Below are positions 54,501 through 63,874 of a stretch of DNA of 64,000 bases, in pieces. Numbering within the stretch: position 1 is the first letter of the stretch; every line of letters starts with the position of its first letter. This DNA comes from Pseudofulvimonas gallinarii (GTDB lineage: Bacteria > Pseudomonadota > Gammaproteobacteria > Xanthomonadales > UBA2363), in contig NZ_SMAF01000003.1 in NCBI RefSeq assembly GCF_004343305.1, positions 62,001-126,000 on the forward strand, read 5' to 3'. Position numbers and translations under genes: made by a program. Under the pieces are notes generated by a model. The model did no database searches, was not told the origin of the DNA, and worked only from the letters and a program-made list of their open reading frames with translations.

Positions 54501-55101
54501 CCTGTGGCTGCTGGCAGCCGCGGATATCCGACTCGGCCGGCTCGCCGAAGCCGAAACGCATCTGCAGCGCGCGCTGGCCCTGATCGTCGAAATCGGCGAC
54601 CGCGACGATGAATTCCGCTTCCTGACCGAGCAATCGCGACTGCGCCGTGCCCAACGGCGACCGGAGGCGGCCCTGGCCTGTGCACGGGAAGCCGCGGCCA
54701 TCGCGACGGAACTGGGTAGTCCCACCGGCGTGGCCCTGGCGCAGGTGGAAGCGGCGGCGGCGCAGCTGGAACTGGGCGATCCGGAACCGGCGCTCGAAAT
54801 CTGCGAACCGGCATGCGTGCAATTGCAGCGCCTCGGTGCCGGTGAGCGCTGGCGCGCGCACTGGATCGAGGCGCGGTGTCGGCTCGCCCATGCGCAGCCG
54901 TTGAAGGCGGTGGTCGCCTTTGCCCGGGCGCAGGCCGTGGTCGACGGTATCGTCGGCGAGTTCGGCCGTGGAGAACTGGCGCGCCGGCGCCGTTTGGCGC
55001 AGGCCTGGTCGCCGTTGCTCGAGGAACATGCCGCGGCGCTGTCGGCCCACGCCGATGTCGGCGTCGCGGAACGCCTGCGACAACGCTGGTACGCAGGCTG
55101 A
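51490..55101 (+). CDS. Ser/Thr protein kinase with AAA-type ATPase and TPR array
   Basis: 1203 residues, no membrane segment seen. Kinase at about 75-335: glycine loop IGSGATSEVF, Lys in VALKLSRP (about 104), HCDLKPANLM, TDFGAAL and MAPEVLEG are all intact, so activity is expected. ATPase at about 355-680: P-loop GESGAGKSSV (about 390), Walker B VVLALEDLQHAD (about 465), as in STAND-type or PknK/guanylate-cyclase-type predicted ATPases. Residues about 720-1190 form TPR-like helix pairs. There is no DNA-binding domain at the C-terminus, unlike MalT or LuxR-type STAND regulators. The start lies within the sigma gene (frame +23 overlap), so coupling is likely. It probably gates the sigma factor by phosphorylation. 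Confidence 0.88.
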   Translation: MSKRSGPERTRPRGPDAGSPLLALAEAVADGAPLPRASGGDSRIRSGLALIADLSERLGAAGGRARGTLSSPGRFQWGHLEVLQQIGSGATSEVFRAFDPLLAVEVALKLSRPGQGWAGAGDWIAEARSLARIRHPNVVAVHGVDRHDGRSGIWLDLVQGECLDALVRRDGPLPADDVRQIAADICRGLAAIHEAGVLHCDLKPANLMRSRDGRILITDFGAALMPGQATGIARGTPLCMAPEVLEGAPGTVQSDLYSLGVVLYWLATATLPVSASSLEELIALHGRRHSGKEGNGLAGALPSGLADLVQALLDPDPRQRPASADEVGRVLAERVPTALAVTPRRLPTHAAPSGPARFDRLVARDTELAYLRQEFQRAVAGHALPVLLAGESGAGKSSVIAHLGDWLSVRGGVLLRVAAAAHPAPERLATLVRRALSMLPAAATPRSDDAAELAAAFRGARRHVVLALEDLQHADETDRAWLRRLTVELRGLPVLPVGLVRTDAGETPPVASLFGDGPVGVLRLHPFSPPQVRLAIDELLGAPQCGHDVPDEVSHALYRLTGGRPFFLVELLRHLIACGSLELHDTPPAWHWQGMPETLPSSLELALLERCRTLPAGHGSVVEAAAVLGERFSQSRLAALLDRDEEDVATALQAVADLGIVEQEAPGRWLFRHGLIQQALYRSLADAHRADLHRRCMGIFADAGSRAELAALSIHAGHAGDRDLAFRAGYAALREAGLEQADPGELQRLQELVDSGVMAGAETRWALGLARIRALRDLGRLYPAQEAAARLGTAMRPRAGSRYDDLLRMERARTAFALGEHRQVLDELSPILLAARPGAPSSTLRRAARLLEVQAQAALGDYRTAERSLADLLDGPSGRDRQAQTLALYGWCLALQDRLDEAGEVFQRALARQRRGRTAARADLLRRYHWVLLCQGRYQEAYRTALDAHESYRGLGDAMGQAKARMGLAQVRLEQGLMEEAIGFLHRTLHDLDRVGDRHCHAETLWLLAAADIRLGRLAEAETHLQRALALIVEIGDRDDEFRFLTEQSRLRRAQRRPEAALACAREAAAIATELGSPTGVALAQVEAAAAQLELGDPEPALEICEPACVQLQRLGAGERWRAHWIEARCRLAHAQPLKAVVAFARAQAVVDGIVGEFGRGELARRRRLAQAWSPLLEEHAAALSAHADVGVAERLRQRWYAG

Positions 55102-55117
55102 TCGTCGCAGCGAACGC

Positions 55118-55829
<712 letters not shown>

Positions 55830-55833
55830 CCGC

Positions 55834-57363
55834 ATGGGCCTGGCCGTCGTCGCCAGCCGGGCGCAGCTCGGCGTCCAGGCCCCACCGGTCGCGGTGGAAG
55901 TCCATCTCAGCGGTGGACTGCCCAGCACGACCATCGTCGGCCTGGCGGAAACGGCGGTGAAGGAAAGCCGCGACCGCGTCCGCGCCGCCATCCAGAACGC
56001 GCGGCTGGAATTCCCGGCCGGCCGCGTCACCGTCAACCTGGCGCCTGCCGACCTGCCCAAGGACGGCTGCCGCTTCGACCTTGCCATCGCCCTCGGCATC
56101 CTTGCCGCCAGCGGGCAGATTCCCCGCGAGCGCCTGGATGGCCACGAATTCCTCGGCGAGCTGGCGCTGTCCGGTGCCCTGCGGCCGGTGCAGGGCGTGC
56201 TGCCGGCCGCGATCCGCTGCGGCGCCGAAGGCCGCACGCTGATCGTGCCGGGAGGCAACGCCGGGGAAGTGGCGCTGGCCCGCAATACCCAGGCGCGGGC
56301 GGCGGACAGCCTGCTGGCCGTCTGCCGCTATCTGCGGGACGGCCTTGGCCTGCCGGACGCGGCATCGCTGGAGGCGTCGACGGTTGTCGATGACAGTACG
56401 CGGGCGGCGACGGACATGGCCGAGGTCCGCGGCCAGTTGCGCGCCCGCCGTGCGCTGGAGATCGCTGCCGCCGGCGGTCACAACCTGCTGATGATCGGGC
56501 CGCCCGGCAGTGGCAAGACGCTGCTGGCGTCCTGCCTGCCGGGCGTGCTGCCGCCGCTGGGCGAAGACGCGGCCCTGGAAGTGGCCGCGATCGCATCCGT
56601 CGCCGGGCGTCCGCCGCGCGACGCGCGGTCTTTCCGGCAGCCGCCGTACCGCGCGCCGCACCACACCGCTTCGGCGGTCGCACTGGTCGGCGGCGGCAGT
56701 CGGCCGCGGCCGGGCGAGATCTCCCTGGCGCATCAAGGCGTGCTTTTCCTCGACGAGTTGCCGGAATGGAACCGGCAGGCGCTGGAAGTGCTGCGTGAAC
56801 CACTGGAATCCGGTCGCATCGTCATTTCGCGGGCGGCACGGCAGGCCGAATTTCCGGCCGCGTTCCAGCTGGTCGCCGCGATGAATCCCTGTCCCTGCGG
56901 TTATGCCGGCGATCCCGCTGGACGATGCCGTTGTTCCGCGGATGCCATCGCCCGCTATCGCGGACGCGTCTCGGGCCCGCTGCTGGATCGCATCGACCTG
57001 CATGTCGAAGTACCGCGCCTGCCGCAGCAGGAACTGCTGGCGCCAGGCATGCGCGGGGAATCCTCGCAGTCCGTGCGCGATCGCGTCTGCGCCGCGCGGC
57101 AGCGGCAACGGGCGCGCGCGGGCGTGGCCAACGCGCGCCTGGGCGGCGCCGACCTGCGTCGGGATGTCGTGCTCGATCCAGCGGCGACCGCGCTGCTGGA
57201 ACAGGCGGCGGAGAAGCTGGAGCTGTCGGCACGCGCCTGCCATCGCCTGATGCGCGTGGCGCGCACGATCGCCGACCTGGCCGGCGCCGCAAGCGTGGAC
57301 CGCGCGCACCTGGCGGAAGCGGTCAGCTACCGCAGCCTGCGGATGTCGCCGAGCCGGGTGTAG
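55834..57363 (+). CDS. comM: ComM/YifB-like Mg-chelatase family helicase
   Basis: AAA+ protein of 509 residues that assists branch migration in natural transformation in Vibrio and Haemophilus. N-terminal ChlI-like domain (QAPPVAVEVHLSGGLPSTTIVGLAETAVKESRDRVRAA), P-loop MIGPPGSGKTLL (about residue 220), Walker B GVLFLDELPEW, the zinc-like CPCGYAGDP...CRCS motif and C-terminal SARACHRLMRVARTIADL. It pairs with ubiK upstream. With the pilus genes it fits a competence-capable cell, but comEA/comEC are outside the window. Confidence 0.95.
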   Translation: MGLAVVASRAQLGVQAPPVAVEVHLSGGLPSTTIVGLAETAVKESRDRVRAAIQNARLEFPAGRVTVNLAPADLPKDGCRFDLAIALGILAASGQIPRERLDGHEFLGELALSGALRPVQGVLPAAIRCGAEGRTLIVPGGNAGEVALARNTQARAADSLLAVCRYLRDGLGLPDAASLEASTVVDDSTRAATDMAEVRGQLRARRALEIAAAGGHNLLMIGPPGSGKTLLASCLPGVLPPLGEDAALEVAAIASVAGRPPRDARSFRQPPYRAPHHTASAVALVGGGSRPRPGEISLAHQGVLFLDELPEWNRQALEVLREPLESGRIVISRAARQAEFPAAFQLVAAMNPCPCGYAGDPAGRCRCSADAIARYRGRVSGPLLDRIDLHVEVPRLPQQELLAPGMRGESSQSVRDRVCAARQRQRARAGVANARLGGADLRRDVVLDPAATALLEQAAEKLELSARACHRLMRVARTIADLAGAASVDRAHLAEAVSYRSLRMSPSRV

Positions 57364-57383
57364 AGGCGGAAGCGCAGTGGCCC

Positions 57384-58871
57384 TCAGGGCAACTGCGCGC
57401 GCAGCTTCGCCAGGTCGACGTCGTCCGGATAGAGCTGTGCCAGCTTGTCGATCAGCGGCCGGGCCGCGGCGACGTTGTCGAGGCGGAACGCCAGCAGACG
57501 CGCCAGGCGCAGGCCGGCGTCACGATGCGCCGCATGGGCGCGGTGCCGGTTCACGAACGCCAGCAGCAGGTGGCTGGCCGGTTGCGGCTGTTCCGCCGCG
57601 ACCAGTTGCCGGGCGACGGCCAGGGCGGCGTCCGGGCGATCCATCAGGAAGCCCTTGTCACGCTTCAGCCCGAAGCGCACCAGCCAGGCCAGATCGTCGG
57701 CGCGGCCGGCGGCCTGCCACTGCGAGGCCAGGTCAGCCAGCTCCGGGAGCAACGCCGCATCCGCCGGCAGCACCTCGACGGCGGAAAGGAAATCCGGACG
57801 GCCCAGCCGCCGCTCGCGCAGTGCGGCGACCAGCTCGCGCGCGGCGGCGTCCACGTCGCCCGCGTCAACCAGGGCGCCGGCCCGTGCGCGCGCCAGTTCC
57901 GCCGCCGACGGGGCAGCCGGCGGTGCTGCGACGGCCGCGGTCACGTCGCCTTCGTTCGCCGGCACGGCCGCTGACATTGCCGCCATCGCGGCAGGTGCAC
58001 TGGCGACAACAACGCCAGCCGCTTCGACGTCGTCCACCGGATCGAGGTCATCCTCGACACCCAGCTGCGGACGCAGGGCGCGCTCCATCACGAACCACCA
58101 CGGCAGCGAGATCAGGCTCAGGATGCCAACCACGATCAGCACCACCGACGCGGCATCGCGGGCGGCCAGCATGATCAGGTTCCCGCCCACCATCTTGATG
58201 ATGGCGTGGATGACCACCAGCAGCGACGAGGTGATGGCCAGGGACGATTTCACGAACCGTCCTGCCTGCCCGAACACGACGCGGAAGCTCTGAACGAACA
58301 GGTCCGCAATCGGTTCCTTGCCTCGCAGCGCTGCGATATGCGCCATCACGCCGGTGGCGGACAGCATGAATATCAGGGGCGAGAAGATCAGGGTGAAGAG
58401 GTAGACGCCATAGACGTCGAACCGGAACAGCAGCCGGATGAAAAGCTGCGCGATGAAGGGGGTGGAGAGGATCTCCCGCAGCAGCAGGCCGATGACCCAG
58501 GTGATCGCCGCCCACGCGGCGGTGACAATGGCCACGCGGACCAGCGCCGCTTGCGGTGGCAGCAGGGCGCCGACACCCCAAGGCCGCCCTTCGCTGCGCG
58601 CCAGAACCGCGAAACCGGTCATCATCACGCCGGTCAGCAGTGCGTGCTGGAGGATGTCGTCGAAGACACTGCGCCAGCCGTCGTCGAACGGGCCGGCCAG
58701 CCGGATGTGTGGCGTCAACCATGTCAGCAGCACGACGGCCGCGGCAAACGGCGCGATCTGCCTGAAGCGTCGACCCAGCAGCTGGAACGTCGGCGCCAGC
58801 CACTGCAGCATCGGCGTCTCGTCCAGCTCCAGGTCGAGCGGGTGCGTGCCGACACGCTCTGGTGTGTCCAT
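57384..58871 (-). CDS. Multi-pass membrane protein with TPR-like C-terminus
   Basis: 495 residues. Six predicted membrane segments lie between about residues 35 and 290 (for example FAAAVVLLTWLTPHI, ALVRVAIVTAAWAAITWVIGLLL, AASVVLIVVGILSLISLPWWFV). An Ala-rich linker follows, then about 150 residues of helix pairs (ALVDAGDVDAAARELVAALRERRLG, LAVARQLVAAEQPQPASHLLLAFVNRHRAH, LPDELAQLYPDDVDLAKL-like end) that read as TPR-like. GGAG lies before the ATG at 58871. No family name can be given. Confidence 0.7.
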   Translation of the reverse strand: MDTPERVGTHPLDLELDETPMLQWLAPTFQLLGRRFRQIAPFAAAVVLLTWLTPHIRLAGPFDDGWRSVFDDILQHALLTGVMMTGFAVLARSEGRPWGVGALLPPQAALVRVAIVTAAWAAITWVIGLLLREILSTPFIAQLFIRLLFRFDVYGVYLFTLIFSPLIFMLSATGVMAHIAALRGKEPIADLFVQSFRVVFGQAGRFVKSSLAITSSLLVVIHAIIKMVGGNLIMLAARDAASVVLIVVGILSLISLPWWFVMERALRPQLGVEDDLDPVDDVEAAGVVVASAPAAMAAMSAAVPANEGDVTAAVAAPPAAPSAAELARARAGALVDAGDVDAAARELVAALRERRLGRPDFLSAVEVLPADAALLPELADLASQWQAAGRADDLAWLVRFGLKRDKGFLMDRPDAALAVARQLVAAEQPQPASHLLLAFVNRHRAHAAHRDAGLRLARLLAFRLDNVAAARPLIDKLAQLYPDDVDLAKLRAQLP

Positions 58872-58987
58872 CCCTGTACTCCCTCGGGGGGCATCCCTGC
58901 AGCGGCGGAGTGTAGGCGGCCTCAACGGGGCCGACAAGCGGATCGCGTGATCGCGCAGGCGCCGTCGCGCGGCCGGATTTCCGCCGC

Positions 58988-59608
58988 TCAGCCGGTGTCC
59001 ACGGCCGACTTGCCGCGGGCGCCGCGCCAGGGTTCGTAGAACGCGCGCAGCGTCGCGATGTCCGCTTCCATGTCGTCACCCGGCCACAGCATCGGCCCCA
59101 ACCCGATGCGCTTGTCGGGATAGTGGAAATAGGCGGGAATGATGGGCACGCCGGCGGCCTTGGCAATGCGCCAGAAACCCGTCTTCCAGCGCGGCACGAC
59201 CTTGCGCGTACCTTCCGGCGCAACACCCAGCCAGAACTTCTCGTTCTCGGCGAAGCGTTGGACCGCACTCTCGATCAAGGCGCTGCCGCCGCTGCCGCGG
59301 TCGATGGGGATGATGCCGAAATGGCGGAGGATCGATCCCAACGGCCACCAGAACAGCTGGCGCTTGGCCAGGAAGCGCGCATCGAGACCGAGCACCTGCT
59401 TGACCGCCAGTCCGTGCAGGGCATCCATGTTGCTGGAATGCGGCGCGGCGATCACCACGGCTTTCGGCACGTCCGGAAACGCGTCCACCATGCGCCAGCC
59501 GGACAGGCGCAACCACCACGCACCGAGCCGGCCGGAGATGGGCGCGCGCACGCGGGGCGCCTGCGGCGGCAGGGGTGGCGCGTAGGGCAGCGGCAACTTC
59601 GAACTCAT
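58988..59608 (-). CDS. PlsC-like lysophospholipid acyltransferase family protein
   Basis: 206 residues. The acyltransferase block I is APHSSNMD (H-x4-D), block II region FLAKRQLFWWPLGSILRHFGIIPIDR, block III APEGTRK, and block IV-like GVPIIPAYFHYP. No membrane anchor, shorter than PlsC, so it may belong to the small 1-acylglycerol-phosphate-like branch. Gene follows arfB with a 3-base gap. Confidence 0.85.
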   Translation of the reverse strand: MSSKLPLPYAPPLPPQAPRVRAPISGRLGAWWLRLSGWRMVDAFPDVPKAVVIAAPHSSNMDALHGLAVKQVLGLDARFLAKRQLFWWPLGSILRHFGIIPIDRGSGGSALIESAVQRFAENEKFWLGVAPEGTRKVVPRWKTGFWRIAKAAGVPIIPAYFHYPDKRIGLGPMLWPGDDMEADIATLRAFYEPWRGARGKSAVDTG

Positions 59609-59611
59609 TCG

Positions 59612-60046
59612 TCAGTCATCCAGTCGCGGTCGGCCGCGATTGCGTTTGATGGCGCCACGTCCGACCTTGCTGTCGACACGGCGTTGTTGCGAGGCGCGCG
59701 TGGGCTTTGTGGCAATGCGCGCCTTCGGCACGTGCAGTCCGGCGCGGATGAAATCCGCCAGGCGCTCGCGGGCGTCCTCGCGGTTGCGCGACTGGTCGCG
59801 ATAGCGCTGTGCCTGGATGACCAGCACGCCGTCATCGGTCAGTCGCCGGTCGCGCCGGCGCAGCAGGCGTTCGCGCAAGGGTTCGGGCAGCGAGGGCGAC
59901 AGGCGGATGCTGAAGCGCAGCTCGACCGCACTGGCGACCTTGTTGACGTTCTGGCCGCCCGGTCCCGAGGCGGTGACGAAGCGTTCCGACAGCTCGCCTT
60001 CCGGAATCGCAATGCCCGGCGCGATGTCGACGGCATCAGTACCCAT
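59612..60046 (-). CDS. arfB: Alternative ribosome-rescue factor ArfB
   Basis: Peptidyl-tRNA hydrolase that frees ribosomes stalled without a stop codon. 144 residues. GGQ motif at 30-32 in ASGPGGQNVNKVASAVELRF, and the basic C-terminal tail (KPTRASQQRRVDSKVGRGAIKRNRGR) that enters the empty mRNA channel. ATG 60046 is chosen since family homology begins there. Confidence 0.94.
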   Translation of the reverse strand: MGTDAVDIAPGIAIPEGELSERFVTASGPGGQNVNKVASAVELRFSIRLSPSLPEPLRERLLRRRDRRLTDDGVLVIQAQRYRDQSRNREDARERLADFIRAGLHVPKARIATKPTRASQQRRVDSKVGRGAIKRNRGRPRLDD

Positions 60047-60396
60047 CGCCGCTGGCCTCAACAAATGCGGCGCACCGACGCCGACGCGGCGCGCAGGACG
60101 CGCTCGCGGGAGCGAAGGGCTGGCGGAACCGGCAGGACATGGCCGCGCATGATACGCGACGCGGCTGCGCGGACGCCGCGGGTGCCGGGCATGGCCCATC
60201 GTCGTGGCCCGCGACGGAAACGGCTCATGGCATTCCATCCAGTCCTTCGCTGACGGTCGGATCGGGAAATCCACCCGGTGTCGCCGGGGTTTTCATCCAG
60301 GCCGCCCGGCACGCCTGCCGGCTCTGGCTTGCATGCCGACGCCGGCGCCCCGGTGCCGGCACGGCGGGCAGGTTCCCAGGTGCCGTCGGCCGGCCG
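60047..60396. other. Intergenic region without recognised gene
   Basis: 350 bases between arfB and truC, both on the minus strand. Open frames here show no homology, no good ribosome site and a composition like random high-GC sequence. A short inverted repeat CCCGG-CGACA-CCGGG (about 60279-60293) has no U-tract. It should contain the arfB promoter; I cannot place it. Confidence 0.5.
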
Positions 60397-61134
60397 TCAG
60401 TGCGTGGTCGCGTCGTCGCCGGCGAGCGCCGACGTCCAGCCGAAGCGCTCCAGCAGTCCCGTCCAGGTCGCATCCAGCGGTGCTTCAAGCCACAGCCGGG
60501 TGCCCGACACCGGATGTTCGAACGACAGTTTCCAGGCATGCAGCAGCATGCGGTGGCAGCTGAAATGTTGCCGGAACAGCCGGTTGTGCTCGCCACGGCC
60601 GAGCGTGCTGTCGCCGATGATCGGATGGTGGATGTGGTGCAGGTGCCGGCGCAGCTGGCGGTAGCGACCCGTCTGCGGCGACAGCGCCAGCAGTGCATAG
60701 CGTTGCTGCGGATAGCGTCCCAGCGCGATCGGAACTTCGACCGTCGCCAGCCGGCGCCAGCGCGTCAGCGCCGGCTTGCGTTCGCCGGTCATGCCGCCGA
60801 CGCTGAGCGGATAGTCGATCTCGCCGGCCTCGTCGGGCCAGCCGCGGACCACGGCCAGGTAGGTCTTGTCGACGCTGCGCGACATCAGCTGTTCGCCCAG
60901 CGCACTGGCCACCTCGCGCGACCGCGCCACCAGTACCAGGCCGCTGGTCGCGCGGTCCAGGCGGTTGACCAGGAACAGAGGTCCCCCGGCCTGCGTGCGC
61001 AGGCGGTCCATGAGGTAATCGCCGTCGCGCGCGACCATCCGGCTGCGGTGTACGGCCAGTCCAGCCGGCTTGTCCACGGCCATCAGTCCGCCGTCCTCGA
61101 AGACCAGCGTCAGGGGCGGATCGGGGAAGTCCAT
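60397..61134 (-). CDS. truC: tRNA pseudouridine(65) synthase-like protein TruC
   Basis: 245 residues of the RluA superfamily. The catalytic Asp is in LVNRLDRATSGLVLV; the TruC-type segment TGRYRQLRRHLHHIHHPIIGDSTLGRGEHN separates it from RluA, RluC and RluD. Modifies uridine 65 in some tRNAs. Divergent from the NYN gene across 143 bases. Confidence 0.88.
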   Translation of the reverse strand: MDFPDPPLTLVFEDGGLMAVDKPAGLAVHRSRMVARDGDYLMDRLRTQAGGPLFLVNRLDRATSGLVLVARSREVASALGEQLMSRSVDKTYLAVVRGWPDEAGEIDYPLSVGGMTGERKPALTRWRRLATVEVPIALGRYPQQRYALLALSPQTGRYRQLRRHLHHIHHPIIGDSTLGRGEHNRLFRQHFSCHRMLLHAWKLSFEHPVSGTRLWLEAPLDATWTGLLERFGWTSALAGDDATTH

Positions 61135-61277
61135 GTCGACGTGTAGAACCTGCAGGTATGCGCGCCGGTCCGGCGCGATGGCCGGCAGTGTAGAGGTGAT
61201 TCCGCCGGCCCGGGCGGATGCCGGGATCGGGGGCGGTGCCGCACTTCAGGGTGGCCCGGCGGTGCTAGCATCGCCGC

Positions 61278-62147
61278 ATGCCCCGCGATCGCCGTGACGC
61301 CGATGACCTCGCCGTGGACCAGTTGCGGCTGGCCCTGCTTGTGGATGCCGACAATGCCTCGCCGGCAGTGATCGAAGGCGTGCTGGCGGAAGTCGCGCGC
61401 TTCGGCATCGCCAGCGTCCGCCGCCTCTACGGCGACTGGACCTCGCAGCGGCACGCAGGATGGAAGAAGGTGCTGCTGGATCATTCGCTGGCGCCGGTGC
61501 AGCAGTTCGCCTACACCACGGGCAAGAACGCCACCGACAGCGCGATGATCATCGACGCGATGGACCTGATGTACACGCGCCGCTTCGGTGGTTTCTGCCT
61601 GGTGTCCAGCGACAGCGACTTCACGCGCCTGGCGCAGCGACTGCGCGAGGAAGGCCTGCTGGTCCTGGGATTCGGCGAGCGCAAGACGCCGGCGCCGTTC
61701 GTCGCCGCCTGCGACAAGTTCATCTACACGGAAGTGCTGACTGCAGGGCGCGACGCGCCGGCTGCCGCGACGTCCGGAGAAAGCGACGGCGACGCCGCGC
61801 CAGTGGCAGCGGACTCGGCCATCGCCAGGCCAGCGGCGCAGAAGGCGCCAGTGCCCTTCGACCTCATTGAGCGCGCCATCGGCGAATCCGATGACGATGA
61901 CGGCTGGGCGCACCTCGGTCCCGTCGGCGGCTATCTCACCAAGGTGCGCCCGGATTTCGATCCGCGCCTCTACGGCTTCAAGAAACTGAGCGACCTGCTC
62001 CGTGCCCATCCGCAGCGCTATGAACTGCGCGAGCTGGTCCAGGACGGCGCCGGCAGCCGGATGATCCATGTTCGCCTGGCGCGGCCGGTGAAGAAGGCGG
62101 CGCCGGCGCGTCGCGGTCGCGCCGCCAAGAAAGCGACGGCACCCTGA
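61278..62147 (+). CDS. NYN-domain nuclease with C-terminal LOTUS (OST-HTH) domain
   Basis: 289 residues. NYN (PIN-like) nuclease at about 15-155: acidic residues in LLVDADNAS, KNATDSAMIIDAMDLMY and LVSSDSDFTRLAQRLRE make the metal site. After an acidic Ala-rich linker, a LOTUS/OST-HTH domain at about 195-270 (FDLIERAIGE...HLGPVGGYLTKVRPDFDPRLYGFKKLSDLLRAHPQRYELRE), then a Lys/Ala-rich tail. LOTUS domains bind structured RNA in animals and bacteria. Likely an RNase; target unknown. Confidence 0.9.
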   Translation: MPRDRRDADDLAVDQLRLALLVDADNASPAVIEGVLAEVARFGIASVRRLYGDWTSQRHAGWKKVLLDHSLAPVQQFAYTTGKNATDSAMIIDAMDLMYTRRFGGFCLVSSDSDFTRLAQRLREEGLLVLGFGERKTPAPFVAACDKFIYTEVLTAGRDAPAAATSGESDGDAAPVAADSAIARPAAQKAPVPFDLIERAIGESDDDDGWAHLGPVGGYLTKVRPDFDPRLYGFKKLSDLLRAHPQRYELRELVQDGAGSRMIHVRLARPVKKAAPARRGRAAKKATAP

Positions 62148-62158
62148 CGGATGCGTTC

Positions 62159-63751
62159 ATGAGCGATGTCATCGTCATCGGCGCCGGGCACAACGGCCTG
62201 GTCTGCGCCGCGTACCTGGCTGCCGCCGGCCTGAAGGTGACCGTGCTGGAGCGCCGCGATGTCGTCGGTGGCGCCGCGGTCACCGAGGAATTCCATCCCG
62301 GTTTCCGCAATTCGGTGGCGTCGTACACGGTGTCGCTGCTGCAGCCGAAGGTGATCGCCGACCTGCAGCTGCACCAGCACGGGCTGCGCATCGTCGAGCG
62401 GCCGCTGGCGAATTTCCTGCCGCTGCCGGACGACCGCTACCTGAAGGTCGGCGGTGGGCGCACCGCCTCGGAATTCGCCAGGTTCTCACGCCGGGATGGC
62501 GAGCGCCTGGCGGCCTACGGGGAACGCCTCGACGCCATCGCCGACGTCCTGCGCGCGCTGGTGATGGAGACCCCACCCAACGTCGTCGAAGGTGGCTGGC
62601 TGCAGGCGCTGCCGCAGCTGTTGAAGTCGGCGAAGCTGGCCAGGCGGCTGCGGCCGCTGGGGTTGGATGGGCAACGCGAGCTGCTCGACCTGTTCACGCT
62701 GTCGGCGGCCGAGTACCTGGAACGCTGGTTCGAGAGCGATCCGGTGAAGGCGGTATTCGGTTTCGACGGCATCGTCGGCCACTACGCCAGTCCTTATACA
62801 CCCGGCTCCGCCTATGTGCTGCTGCACCACGTCTTCGGCGAGGTCAACGGACGCAAGGGCGCCTGGGGCCACGCCATCGGCGGCATGGGCGCCATCACCC
62901 GGGCGATGGCGCGCTGCTGCGTCGCGCGCGGCGTCGACATCCGCACCGGCACCGGCGTGCGCGAGGTCATCGTCGAGCGCGGCCGCGCCACCGGCGTCGT
63001 CACCGCCGGGGGCGAAACGCTGCGTGCGTCGCGCGTCGTCTCGAACCTCAATCCGCGCCTGCTGTTCGAACAGCTGGTCGATCCGGCAGTCCTGCCGGCC
63101 GATTTCCGCGTGCGCATCGGGCAATGGAAATGCGGTTCCGGCACCTTCCGAATGAATGTCGCGCTCAGCGAGCTGCCCGATTTCCGCGCGCTGCCCGGCA
63201 AGGTCGCCGCCGAACACCATGGCTCGGGGATCATCATGGCGCCCAGCCTCGACTACATGGATCGCGCGTACCTGGATGCGCGCGCGCATGGCTGGTCGCG
63301 CCAGCCGATCGTCGAGATGCTGATACCTTCGACGCTGGACGATTCGCTGGCGCCGCCCGGCGCGCATGTTGCCAGCCTGTTCTGCCAGCAGTTCGCGCCG
63401 CAGCTGCCGGACGGGTCGAGCTGGGACGACCACCGCGAGGCGGTCGCCGACCTCATCATCGACACCGTCAACGACTACGCGCCGAACTTCAGGGCGTCGG
63501 TGATCGGCCGGCAGATCAACAGCCCGCTGGACCTGGAACGCACCTTCGGCCTGGTCGGCGGTGACATCTTCCACGGCGCGTTGTCGCTCAACCAGCTGTT
63601 TTCAGCGCGGCCGATGCTGGGCCATGCCGACTACCGCACGCCGATCGCCGGCCTCTACCAGTGCGGTGCCGGCACCCATCCCGGGGGCGGCGTCACCGGC
63701 GCGCCCGGACACAACGCGGCGCGCGAAATCCTCCGCGACCGCCGCCGTTGA
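62159..63751 (+). CDS. FAD-dependent oxidoreductase (phytoene desaturase / PYROXD2-like)
   Basis: 530 residues. N-terminal FAD fold VIVIGAGHNGLVCAAYLAAAGLKVTVLERRDVVGGAA, CrtI-like YTPGSAYVLLHHVFGE and IGGMGAITRAMARCC, and the C-terminal FAD-binding signature TPIAGLYQCGAGTHPGGGVTGAPGHNAA. No other carotenoid gene is near. The family includes carotene desaturases and PYROXD2-like proteins of unknown activity; the latter is closer. Follows the NYN gene by 11 bases, perhaps co-transcribed. Confidence 0.85.
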   Translation: MSDVIVIGAGHNGLVCAAYLAAAGLKVTVLERRDVVGGAAVTEEFHPGFRNSVASYTVSLLQPKVIADLQLHQHGLRIVERPLANFLPLPDDRYLKVGGGRTASEFARFSRRDGERLAAYGERLDAIADVLRALVMETPPNVVEGGWLQALPQLLKSAKLARRLRPLGLDGQRELLDLFTLSAAEYLERWFESDPVKAVFGFDGIVGHYASPYTPGSAYVLLHHVFGEVNGRKGAWGHAIGGMGAITRAMARCCVARGVDIRTGTGVREVIVERGRATGVVTAGGETLRASRVVSNLNPRLLFEQLVDPAVLPADFRVRIGQWKCGSGTFRMNVALSELPDFRALPGKVAAEHHGSGIIMAPSLDYMDRAYLDARAHGWSRQPIVEMLIPSTLDDSLAPPGAHVASLFCQQFAPQLPDGSSWDDHREAVADLIIDTVNDYAPNFRASVIGRQINSPLDLERTFGLVGGDIFHGALSLNQLFSARPMLGHADYRTPIAGLYQCGAGTHPGGGVTGAPGHNAAREILRDRRR

Positions 63752-63874
63752 CGTTGCCTGCGCAGGCCGTCGTCCACCGGACCGTCCATGGGCACCTTGC
63801 GTTCCTTCGGCGGGCGCCAGCCGGTGCCGTAGGCGCGCGCTCGACGGCGAGGTCTGTGGGCTTGCGCGGTGGCG

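Noticed and set aside
60139-61146. Plus-strand open frame over the arfB-truC gap and truC
   Set aside because: Most of it is antisense to truC and the gap part has no homology.
63752-63874. Minus-strand reading YGTGWRPPKERKVPMDG in the gap before the last sigma gene
   Set aside because: No start, ribosome site or stop that would frame a gene, and the frame runs into the antisense of the oxidoreductase.
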